This document shows, one piece after another, positions 1 to 5,026 of a stretch of 7,115 nucleotides of DNA. The notes under the pieces were generated by a model that worked only from the letters and a program-made list of their open reading frames with translations, ran no database searches and was not told where the DNA came from. The translations under genes and the position numbers were made by a program. Within the stretch, counting starts at the first letter, position 1. Every line of letters begins with the position of its first letter. Where the stretch lies: contig VBHI01000053.1 of the NCBI GenBank assembly GCA_005881495.1, positions 1 to 7,115 on the forward strand. Reading direction: 5' to 3'. Source of the DNA: Chloroflexota bacterium (GTDB taxonomy: Bacteria > Chloroflexota > Ktedonobacteria > Ktedonobacterales > Ktedonobacteraceae).

Positions 1-195
1 GGGTAGGACGGTCCTGCCGTGTAGGTCTACCAGCTCGCTATGGAGGCCGGCGTAGCGACGTACCTCGTCATTGCTGCCTACCGCCAGTATAATACCGGTT
101 GCGCTATCAATAGCCATGGCCTGTGCCAGTGGTTGCGCTGCTGGCGAGGCGTCCATTGTATAGATAGTGCCGTTTAAGAAGAGCATTGTACTCAT
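1..195 (-). CDS. YtcJ-like amidohydrolase, N-terminal part (runs off the window)
   Basis: The minus frame starts with ATG at 195-193 and stays open to the window edge, giving 65 residues. It reads MSTMLFLNGTIYTMD, then an AMAID...GIILAVGSNDEV segment, then ELVDLHGRTVLP. This is the N-terminal beta-sandwich of amidohydrolase family 3 (YtcJ-like): an 'NG.I.TMD' opening, a 'G.I.AVG' strand, and 'DL.GRTVLPG' just before the TIM barrel. Members are cytosolic metal-dependent hydrolases of amide or cyclic C-N bonds; the metal-binding residues lie beyond the edge, so activity and substrate cannot be judged. The start lies 3 bp after the stop of the alpha/beta-hydrolase gene, so the two are probably co-transcribed and perhaps translationally coupled. 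Only a weak AGAGAA stands as Shine-Dalgarno. An in-frame ATG three codons later is an alternative start. Family assignment is fairly secure; function is not. Confidence 0.75.
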   Translation of the reverse strand, partial: MSTMLFLNGTIYTMDASPAAQPLAQAMAIDSATGIILAVGSNDEVRRYAGLHSELVDLHGRTVLP

Positions 196-198
196 ATG

Positions 199-1164
199 TT
201 ATTCTCTGATAAAACTGGCGATAGCTGCAGCGAGTCGTTGTGGGCGGTGAAGTTGGACGTCGTGAGCAGTATCGGGCATCCAGAGTACCGTGCAACTGCG
301 GATAGTGCGAGCAACCTGAGCGGCCATGTAGCCCTTCGCGGCAGCAAACTCGTCGGCATTCTCCAATTTCTCAGGTAGATGTCCTCCTGGTTTTGGTTGT
401 GCGGCAGCAGGTACAAGCAGCACAGGGCAGGCTACTTTGCCATAATACGAGAGGGCGCGATCCTCCCACAACGATTGCCGGATCAGGCGTTGATGTTCGG
501 GTTTCAACAACTCTTCCATCTTGCCATCGGGCAACTCTCGCACGGTGGTTAGCAGGATGGCTTCTACCTCGGGTGACCAGTAATCGGCCATTTCCAGGCG
601 CATCATATCCAGAAAAGCAGAACGTGAGACAAACATTGTTGCTGGTGCTGTCTGGCGCAAGAAACGTTCGCGGGTCATACCAGGCCAATGCTTTGGTTCG
701 ACATGTGGACAGTCGACCAGCACGAGGTGGCTCACAAGGGCAGGATGGCGGACGGCCAGTACAAGGGCAACCCGAGCGCCCCAACCGTGTCCAACCAGGA
801 CTACTTTGCCTAAACCCAGGGCCGCCATGCCATGCACTACATCTTCCGCAATTGTGACAAGGTCATAGCCGTCGTCAGGTTGATCGCTCAGTCCGTGCCC
901 ACGTTGATCAAAGGCCACGACGCGTTGGACGTGACAAAAATACGGAGCTACCAGGCGCCAGGTATCGGCGGTTGCCCCTAAACCATGCAACATCACCAGG
1001 GGAATCTCATCGTCATGTTCCACGCTATGCTTGTGTCCTTGAAGAGAAGGTGACGAATCTGCTAGCTGGTCAGGGTCCCATTCAAGACAATGAAGCTTTA
1101 TCCCGTCAGCATCGACAAATTGTTCTTTGAGTTCTCCTTGATTGCCGATAAGTGGCTCGACCAT
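199..1164 (-). CDS. alpha/beta-hydrolase fold protein lacking the usual nucleophile
   Basis: This 321-aa cytosolic protein has no signal peptide and a clear alpha/beta-hydrolase fold. Seen in order: an oxyanion-hole HGLG at 60-63, DQRGHG at 86-91, the nucleophile elbow VGHGWGARVAL at 124-134, LVLVD at 147-151, a cap region of about 155-245, and a C-terminal AHD with His301 in the catalytic-histidine position. The elbow matches the GHDxGARVA form of epoxide hydrolases and haloacid/haloalkane dehalogenases, but residue 127 is Gly (codon GGT at 786-784) where Asp or Ser should be. The usual acid position after strand 7 reads VPAAAQP and has no acid; Asp151 after strand 6 could substitute. The length fits a single-domain hydrolase. 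The start is supported by AGAAAGGA six bases upstream. The gene sits 3 bp ahead of an amidohydrolase gene in the same direction. It may be a non-catalytic or repurposed homologue; no substrate can be assigned. Confidence 0.85.
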   Translation of the reverse strand: MVEPLIGNQGELKEQFVDADGIKLHCLEWDPDQLADSSPSLQGHKHSVEHDDEIPLVMLHGLGATADTWRLVAPYFCHVQRVVAFDQRGHGLSDQPDDGYDLVTIAEDVVHGMAALGLGKVVLVGHGWGARVALVLAVRHPALVSHLVLVDCPHVEPKHWPGMTRERFLRQTAPATMFVSRSAFLDMMRLEMADYWSPEVEAILLTTVRELPDGKMEELLKPEHQRLIRQSLWEDRALSYYGKVACPVLLVPAAAQPKPGGHLPEKLENADEFAAAKGYMAAQVARTIRSCTVLWMPDTAHDVQLHRPQRLAAAIASFIRE

Positions 1165-1280
1165 GAGCGTTCCTTTCTGTTGACGTGCTGGATAAATCCT
1201 AGCGTATTCGCCAAAATGAGTAAGAACCAGGAAAATGTATTGCGCGAAGGAGATAGACGGGCGCCGTACGGCGAAGGCAT
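1098..1280 (-). CDS. possible 60-aa upstream reading frame or leader overlapping the hydrolase start
   Basis: A short minus-strand frame starts at 1280 with AAGGAG six bases before its ATG, a better-looking ribosome site than most in the window, and ends inside the hydrolase gene, overlapping its start by 67 bp. It carries one hydrophobic stretch (FSWFLLILANTLGFI, about residues 16-30) and otherwise looks unlike any family I know. It could be a small membrane peptide, a regulatory leader whose translation passes over the hydrolase ribosome site, or chance. The strong Shine-Dalgarno is the only real support. Confidence 0.2.
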   Translation of the reverse strand: MPSPYGARLSPSRNTFSWFLLILANTLGFIQHVNRKERSWSSHLSAIKENSKNNLSMLTG

Positions 1281-1295
1281 GAAATGCTCCTTAAA

Positions 1296-1308
1296 TGTTT
1301 GGCAAACA
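1296..1308. promoter_or_regulatory. perfect inverted repeat, possible operator upstream of the hydrolase
   Basis: The 13 bases read TGTTTG-G-CAAACA, a perfect 6-1-6 inverted repeat. It lies 14 bp downstream of the minus-strand TATAAT, where a repressor would block initiation or early elongation. The size and symmetry suit a dimeric repressor such as a TetR- or GntR-type protein, but no regulator gene is in the window and the protein cannot be named. Chance is possible. Confidence 0.3.
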
Positions 1309-1321
1309 AAAAGTTATCTAT

Positions 1322-1327
1322 ATTATA
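1322..1327 (-). promoter_or_regulatory. candidate -10 box for the hydrolase-amidohydrolase transcript
   Basis: On the minus strand this is a perfect TATAAT, 158 bp upstream of the hydrolase ATG and about 40 bp upstream of the short frame starting at 1280. I see no good -35 hexamer at 16-18 bp spacing, so the call rests on the -10 alone in an AT-rich stretch. Confidence 0.3.
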
Positions 1328-1366
1328 CAAGAATTGCTCTTGAGTGTGTTGCGTTGGTGGGTTGCC

Positions 1367-1515
1367 TTGTCACCCTGAGCCGCAGCGAAGGGTCTGTCTG
1401 GATGGGCGTTGAGATGCTTCGCTGCGCTCAGCATGACAGTGTGGGTTGACTTGTCACCCCATTCACTTCGTTCAGGGCAAGCTCTAAGCGCAGCGAAGGG
1501 TCTGTCTGGATGGGC
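1367..1515. repeat. cluster of short palindromic (REP-like) repeats
   Basis: A 27-bp stretch ending in GTCTGGATGGGC occurs twice without mismatch, at 1381-1407 and 1489-1515. TTGTCACCC also occurs twice, at 1367-1375 and 1451-1459, so there are two head-to-tail units. Between them, 1412-1438 is an inverted, diverged copy: TGTCA..CTGAGC.GCAGCGAAG..TCT at 1368-1395 can pair with it around a spacer of about 16 bases, and the differing inner dinucleotides do not disturb the pattern. The second unit carries an extra block (1460-1485) containing another inverted CAC-TTCG-TTCAGGG piece. This is the style of dispersed REP-type repeats in intergenic DNA. Spacing is irregular and there are no spacers of constant size, so it is not CRISPR. 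Confidence 0.75.
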
Positions 1516-1537
1516 TTTTCTTAGGTTGATGCATATT

Positions 1538-1558
1538 GGATGACCGCAAGGGTCATCC
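1538..1558. repeat. 8-bp perfect hairpin repeat
   Basis: GGATGACC and GGTCATCC form a perfect 8-bp stem around the loop GCAAG. It lies about 50 bp after the methyltransferase stop codon (minus strand). No T-run follows on either strand, so it is more likely a dispersed palindromic repeat than a classical terminator, although it could protect the 3' end of the methyltransferase mRNA. Confidence 0.6.
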
Positions 1559-1606
1559 CTACTATACACGTAGATACCTGGTGTGCCATGGTAATCCAGC
1601 ATTTGA

Positions 1607-2803
1607 TTATTGGTGGAGCGCGCGGAGGACCTTGAAACGGGGGTTGCCCGCGACTTCTTCGACTTTTTTGAAGTGCGCTCGGAGGGTCGGTTCGTACTTT
1701 AGGAAGCGGTTTGCGACCAGGTAAAAACGGCCGCCGGGGCGCAAGACGTGTGAGGCTTCGCGAATAAAGCGTTCGGCGATCTCGGTTGTCTGGATGCCGC
1801 CGTGGTGAAATGGGGGATTGGTTACAACGAGGTCAAAACGCTGTGAGAGGACGGCCTGAGCGCCATCGCTGGGCAGCACTTTGATATTCGTCAGGCCGCT
1901 CTCGGCTATGTTTTGCTGGGCGAGAGCTACCGAGACGAGGCTTGCATCAACCATGGTGACGTGTCCCCGGGTTGCTTGTCGCGCAATATGCAGTCCTATA
2001 AAGCCAGCGCCACAGCCAATATCTAGCGCGTTGTCCGTTGGTTGAACCTCTAATGCTTCGATCAGCAGGCGGGTGCCTTCATCCAGCTTTCCCTGCGCAA
2101 AAACTGGGGGTCCATGTAACGCTGCAAGCACTCTGCTTGCAGCAGGCGCATTGCCGCCAGATTCGCTAATTTGGGACAAATAGTGAGTAAATTGCTCGCT
2201 ATTTTTCTGGCTTTTTGAACTACCCTCAGCCTCTCCTCCATCGGGTGGATTCTCGTCAGGCTCGCCAATTATGGAAGAATAGCGAGCAAATTGCTCCATA
2301 TTATTTTTGCCGGTAGGGTGGCCGGAAGCATCTTCTTTTTTGCGTGAGCTTATGACGCGATACCCTTTGCTGATGAGGAGGGTTTCGACGTTGCCAAAGA
2401 TTTCCTCCATCTGTTTCGCTATGGAGAGTATGCCACGGTCTTTGGCACCAATGACGTACAGACGTGCTCCTGGTTTCAAGGTGTAAGCAGCTATTTGTAT
2501 TGCGTATATCATCCATGCTTTAGCCGGTTGATAGAGCAAATTCATTATTGCGATATCTATAGTCTCCGGGGGCTCTTTCAGGGCGTACTCGTGAAAGGCT
2601 ACGTGGCGCAGTTTGTTGGAGGACAGTATCTTTTCAATCTTGTGTAACGAGGCGATATTGTCTTCGGCGAGCGTGATGGTGCCTGTTGTGAGTTGTTGTG
2701 CGGCTATTGGTACATAGGGGTCTGCCGCTGAATTAAGTATCAGGATGTGATTGTCGGGTGATATTTGTATTGTGTCGCTCAATAGATGAGGTTGGAGTGT
2801 CAT
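1607..2803 (-). CDS. RsmC/RlmG-like two-domain SAM-dependent methyltransferase
   Basis: This 398-aa protein has the two-domain plan of the rRNA guanine-N2 methyltransferases RsmC and RlmG. The N-terminal domain (about 1-155) is a degenerate methyltransferase fold with no SAM-binding glycine motif (compare LKPGARLYVIGAKDRG at 109-124). The C-terminal catalytic domain (about 225-398) has FAQGKLDEGTRLLIEAL, motif I LDIGCGAGFIG at 260-270, acidic Asp286 after strand 2, and NPPFHHG at 329-335, the N-methyltransferase motif IV of this family. The tail GNPRFKVLRA resembles the RsmC C-terminus. By analogy it methylates a guanine N2 of rRNA in the cytosol; the exact target is not determinable, and rRNA specificity is inference. 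It is longer than E. coli RsmC (343 aa) because of a polar linker at about 156-222 that contains an internal duplication. The start is supported by AGAGGG nine bases upstream. It stands alone, divergent from the glycoside hydrolase side. Confidence 0.8.
   Translation of the reverse strand: MTLQPHLLSDTIQISPDNHILILNSAADPYVPIAAQQLTTGTITLAEDNIASLHKIEKILSSNKLRHVAFHEYALKEPPETIDIAIMNLLYQPAKAWMIYAIQIAAYTLKPGARLYVIGAKDRGILSIAKQMEEIFGNVETLLISKGYRVISSRKKEDASGHPTGKNNMEQFARYSSIIGEPDENPPDGGEAEGSSKSQKNSEQFTHYLSQISESGGNAPAASRVLAALHGPPVFAQGKLDEGTRLLIEALEVQPTDNALDIGCGAGFIGLHIARQATRGHVTMVDASLVSVALAQQNIAESGLTNIKVLPSDGAQAVLSQRFDLVVTNPPFHHGGIQTTEIAERFIREASHVLRPGGRFYLVANRFLKYEPTLRAHFKKVEEVAGNPRFKVLRALHQ
2163..2302 (-). 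repeat. two 41-bp copies duplicated within the methyltransferase linker
   Basis: Bases 2163-2203 and 2262-2302 align without gaps, 32 of 41 identical, offset by 99 bp (33 codons). In the protein this gives EQFARY at 170-175 and EQFTHY at 203-208. The offset is a multiple of three, so the duplication kept the frame. The intervening linker is rich in G, E, S and P and is probably disordered. I found no third copy one period away on either side. Confidence 0.7.
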
Positions 2804-2860
2804 ATAAGAAAGCCCTCTATGTTGGTGTTGCTTTTCTTGATGATATCACGATGGTGGTGT

Positions 2861-2880
2861 GGATTGTATAGGATTGTATG
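2861..2880. repeat. 10-bp tandem repeat, two copies
   Basis: GGATTGTATA is followed directly by GGATTGTATG, two copies differing at the last base. On the minus strand each reads TACAATCC, so it places two -10-like elements or two protein-binding half-sites one helical turn apart, about 60-75 bp upstream of the methyltransferase start. Its role is unknown. Confidence 0.4.
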
Positions 2881-2974
2881 GTTGGTGGGTATGGCCACTG
2901 ATGTGACCATTCTTTTTGCAGTAGGGATTTGCGGAAAACGATACGTGAAGATTGATGTCATGGAGAGGCAAGAG

Positions 2975-2983
2975 TGGTATAAT
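2975..2983 (+). promoter_or_regulatory. extended -10 promoter (TGGTATAAT)
   Basis: TGGTATAAT is a perfect extended -10 (TGnTATAAT). The best -35-like element, TTGATG at 2952-2957, is 20 bp away, longer than ideal, but extended -10 promoters need little -35 contact. Transcription would start near 2990, 85-90 bp before the short frame at 3077 and about 210 bp before the glycoside hydrolase. It is the likely promoter for both. Confidence 0.55.
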
Positions 2984-3076
2984 TTTCTCTACATAAGGCG
3001 AAGATATCACACAAGCAGGCAGTAAAGGCGCGTATTGGAGATAAGCGTATCCTTCCTCAAAAAAGGAAAAATCACA

Positions 3077-3229
3077 ATGATTCCAATCATTTATGGGAGT
3101 ACTGAGCCAGCGTTCATAGAAGTGCAGAAGGCGTTTCAACGTAATTTTGAACGTGGTGAAGACGTGGCTTCTGTCAATTTACCAGGTAGAGAGGTGTATC
3201 TATGGGTGATCCCTTTGTCTTGGGCGTGA
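3077..3229 (+). pseudogene. probable N-terminal remnant of a beta-lactamase-family serine hydrolase
   Basis: The frame starts at ATG 3077 behind AAAAGG (about 10 bases upstream) and encodes 50 residues: STEPAFIEVQKAFQRNF, then ERGEDVASV, then GREVYLW. This recalls the opening of EstB-like class C beta-lactamase-family hydrolases, 'GF.pV..aF..NF..GeevGAsv.v...G..v.dLWGG', with a few residues missing around ASV and at the LWGG site. After YLW the frame turns to unrelated sequence and stops at 3229, far short of the usual 380-400 residues and of the SxxK nucleophile. The glycoside hydrolase ATG (3202) lies within it in another frame, and its ribosome site AGAGAGG lies in the fragment's codons. 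I read it as a truncated gene whose promoter and start survive. It could also be a translated leader, or the similarity could be chance; the family match is from memory of the pattern. Confidence 0.4.
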
Positions 3230-4422
3230 ATTACCAGCCGCGCCGCCAGGCTCTGTACTGGTGGCAGGATTTTGATGCGGGTGAGGTACGCGAGGACTTT
3301 GCGCTGATCCGCGAGCTTGGTCTGACGAAGGTGCGCGTGTTCCTGCTGTGGGATGATTTCCAGCCCACGCCAGAGCGTGTGTCGCCACAACGCTTAGCCG
3401 CCTTGCGCACCGTCGCCGACAGCGCCGCCACGCAGGGGTTGGGCCTGGATGTGACCTTCTTCATCGGGCATGCGAGCGGGCCAAACTGGCCGCCAAACTG
3501 GCTGCTAGGCACACCGGCCGTGCCGACCGATCGGCCGATGGTCAGCGGCGGTCAGGTCGTGGACAGTAGATATCGCAACTTCTTCAGCGACCCAGTGGCG
3601 CTGAGTGCCGAGCGCATGTTGATCACTCACGTCGTGACAGAACTGCGAGACCATCCGGGCGTCTGGATGTGGAACCTGGGCAACGAGCCGGACCTGTTCG
3701 CCCAGCCCGCCGACCACCATGCCGGGCGCGCCTGGATACGCGACATGGTGACGCTTATTCATGCCCTGGACCCCTCGCGCCCTGTCACCTGCGGTCTGCA
3801 TATGGACAGCCTGCACCGAGACAACGGGTTGCGGGTGGACGAGGTGTTTGCCGAGACGGATATCGCGGTGATGCACAGCTACCCGATGTATACGGGGTGG
3901 GCCAGGGGGCCGCTGGACCCCGATATGGTGCCCTATAGCTGCGCTTTGGTGGAAGCTCTGTGCGGGAAGCCGGTGCTGATGGAGGAGTGGGGCGGCTGCA
4001 CGACGGCGCCGGGTACTCCGTCTCAGGTTTGGCAGTGGGAGGGCTACGGTCGGCCGATGCAGCAATTCATGGCCGCAGAGGACGAGCTGGCCGCCTATGT
4101 CGCGGCGGTACTGCCCCGACTGGTGGCGGTCGGCGCGACGGGCGCGCTGCTCTGGTGTTTCGCCGACGTGATCCCCGACCTGTGGGAGCGCCCGCCCTAC
4201 CGCGACTGGCGCCACGAGCGCTTCTTTGGGCTGGTGCGCCCCGACGGCTCGCTCAAGCCGCACGCCGAGGTGCTGCGTCGGTTCGCCGCGACCAAACCGC
4301 AGGTCGCGCGCCCACCGGCCGTCAAGCTAGATCCTCTTGATCCCGACGAATACTACCGCGATCCCATCGGCCTACTGGTTGCGCGTTACGCAGACTTCAG
4401 CGCGGCACCTCACCAGCTCTAA
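3202..4422 (+). CDS. clan GH-A (GH5-like) glycoside hydrolase, cytosolic
   Basis: This 406-aa single-domain TIM-barrel hydrolase of the GH5/GH2-like clan A acts on a beta-linked saccharide by the retaining mechanism; the substrate is unclear (cellulase- or mannanase-like annotation would be usual). Seen: LGVNYQPRR near the start (strand 1), a TKVRVFLLWDDFQP strand 2 region at 42-55, WMWNLGNEPD at 155-164 with Glu162 as acid/base, MHSYP at 224-228, and KPVLMEEWGG at 256-265 with Glu262 as the likely nucleophile. ALLWCFAD at 315-322 is the strand 8 region. Both catalytic acids are present. There is no signal peptide, transmembrane segment or carbohydrate-binding module, so it probably works on imported oligosaccharides. 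The start has AGAGAGG seven bases upstream. Its DNA is markedly richer in G+C than the flanking genes, hinting at a different origin. It is probably transcribed from the 2975 promoter. Confidence 0.85.
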   Translation: MGDPFVLGVNYQPRRQALYWWQDFDAGEVREDFALIRELGLTKVRVFLLWDDFQPTPERVSPQRLAALRTVADSAATQGLGLDVTFFIGHASGPNWPPNWLLGTPAVPTDRPMVSGGQVVDSRYRNFFSDPVALSAERMLITHVVTELRDHPGVWMWNLGNEPDLFAQPADHHAGRAWIRDMVTLIHALDPSRPVTCGLHMDSLHRDNGLRVDEVFAETDIAVMHSYPMYTGWARGPLDPDMVPYSCALVEALCGKPVLMEEWGGCTTAPGTPSQVWQWEGYGRPMQQFMAAEDELAAYVAAVLPRLVAVGATGALLWCFADVIPDLWERPPYRDWRHERFFGLVRPDGSLKPHAEVLRRFAATKPQVARPPAVKLDPLDPDEYYRDPIGLLVARYADFSAAPHQL

Positions 4423-4475
4423 CAGGTTGTTCGGCTCTGCCTGTTCGCTGCGTCATGTATCACAGAAGGAAGATG

Positions 4476-4507
4476 CGCAACTTCGAGACACCATAGCGAA
4501 AGTTGTG
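4476..4507 (+). repeat. stem-loop abutting the intron 5' splice site
   Basis: Bases 4476-4485 (CGCAACTTCG) pair with 4497-4507 around an 11-base loop. All ten pairs form, one of them G-U, with a single bulged A at 4499. The 3' foot of the stem, G4507, is the last exon base before the intron. The 3' arm contains all of IBS1, so the structure and the intron-exon pairing are mutually exclusive in RNA. No U-tract follows in the rejoined exon (it continues TAAAGAGGGG), so it is not a standard terminator. Confidence 0.6.
4493..4507 (+). other. intron-binding sites IBS2 (4493-4498) and IBS1 (4502-4507)
   Basis: IBS1, GTTGTG, is the exact reverse complement of CACAAC at 4782-4787. IBS2, ATAGCG, pairs with TGCTAT at 4750-4755, five Watson-Crick pairs and one G-U. 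The order and the 3-base gap are as expected for group II target recognition and fix the 5' splice site at 4507/4508. Confidence 0.7.
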
Positions 4508-4749
4508 GTGCGCCGTGGAACACGGCCTGATATCCCCGACGCAGTCGGGAAGAATTTGGAGGGATATTCTTGGATCGTCGTACTGACCTGGAGTGGAAAC
4601 ACAAAGGGGACAAGAGCATGTACGAAAAGCGTTCGTACTCTGAAGATGTTTAGGAGTAGGGAATGCAAGATCCGCACGCTACGGTTAAAGCTGATTGCTT
4701 GAAGTCTCATCCCCGGACGGATTATTTCGGGTCCCATCGAGACAACATC

Positions 4750-4787
4750 TGCTATCGATGTTTCTCTGTACCTCGATTTTACACAAC
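4750..4787 (+). ncRNA. domain I exon-binding sites EBS2 (4750-4755) and EBS1 (4782-4787)
   Basis: TGCTAT and CACAAC lie 26 bases apart in the domain I part of the intron, EBS2 before EBS1 as in characterised group II introns. They are complementary to the bases just upstream of the intron. The EBS1 match is perfect over six bases and the guide can extend by A4781 to the first base of the 3' exon. Confidence 0.65.
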
Positions 4788-5026
4788 GATTGAGTGTACC
4801 TTCCACAGAGAAAGCGAGTATCAACGAGATACTTTAAGGGGATGTATGGGCAACCTAAGGCGTGCTCGGACGTATCAGGCTGATGGAACGCGGGATTACC
4901 TACGAGCCATTTTTTAATGGCCTACGGTAACGGAGTGCTCGTAGTACTCAGCGCGCGGGAAAGCCGCGTACATGGGGAAGGGGCACAGACAGGGCTCATA
5001 CCAGGAAACAGAGAGGAGCATGAGAT

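Larger units (their letters stand above)
1165..1606. other. intergenic region between hydrolase and methyltransferase, rich in short repeats
   Basis: No convincing gene lies in these 442 bases apart from the doubtful short frame starting at 1280. The right two-thirds hold related short repeats (1367-1515) and a small perfect hairpin (1538-1558). The left third holds the likely 5' control region of the hydrolase: a TATAAT on the minus strand, a perfect TGTTTG-G-CAAACA inverted repeat, and a 12-bp palindrome CGCCGTACGGCG at 1262-1273. Neither hairpin is followed by a T-run, so I call no intrinsic terminator. Confidence 0.6.
2804..3201. other. divergent intergenic region between methyltransferase and glycoside hydrolase
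   Basis: These 398 bases separate two genes pointing away from each other. They hold a strong plus-strand extended -10 (2975-2983), a short tandem repeat (2861-2880) and the start of a probable gene remnant (3077-3229). The methyltransferase promoter should lie in 2820-2950 on the minus strand. TATACA and CATACAAT elements from the tandem repeat are candidates, but none is convincing. Open frames across 2786-3025 and 2846-3139 have no family features. Confidence 0.5.
4423..4507 (+). other. 5' exon flank between glycoside hydrolase and group II intron
   Basis: No gene is seen in these 85 bases. AACAGG at 4421-4426 and CCTGTT at 4440-4445 form a 6-bp stem with a 13-base loop right at the stop codon, but no T-run follows, so it is at best a weak terminator. 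The second half is the stem-loop that ends at the intron boundary. A frame ending KEDAQLRDTIAKVV would meet a TAA stop exactly at the spliced exon junction (GTTGTG joined to TAAAG), but it has no recognisable family. Confidence 0.45.

Noticed and set aside
371..857. Overlapping open frames within the alpha/beta-hydrolase gene on both strands
   Set aside because: They show biased composition, no ribosome sites and no family pattern. The 199-1164 frame carries the conserved hydrolase blocks.
1090..1449. Plus-strand frame of 119 codons upstream of the repeat cluster
   Set aside because: It begins inside the hydrolase gene, has no ribosome site and runs through REP-like repeats, so it has no coding character.
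1367..1515. Repeat cluster as a possible CRISPR array
   Set aside because: There are only two exact copies plus an inverted diverged one, irregular spacing, no uniform spacers and no cas genes.
3505..4263. Long minus-strand open frame of 252 codons opposite the glycoside hydrolase
   Set aside because: It is the antisense of a GC-rich gene, where stop codons are rare. The product is rich in R, H, P and Q, has no family pattern, and the sense strand has clear catalytic motifs.
4476..4507. Stem-loop as an integron attC site or rho-independent terminator
   Set aside because: There is no RYYYAAC/GTTRRRY core pair arranged as in attC and no integrase. The rejoined exon has no T-run after the stem.
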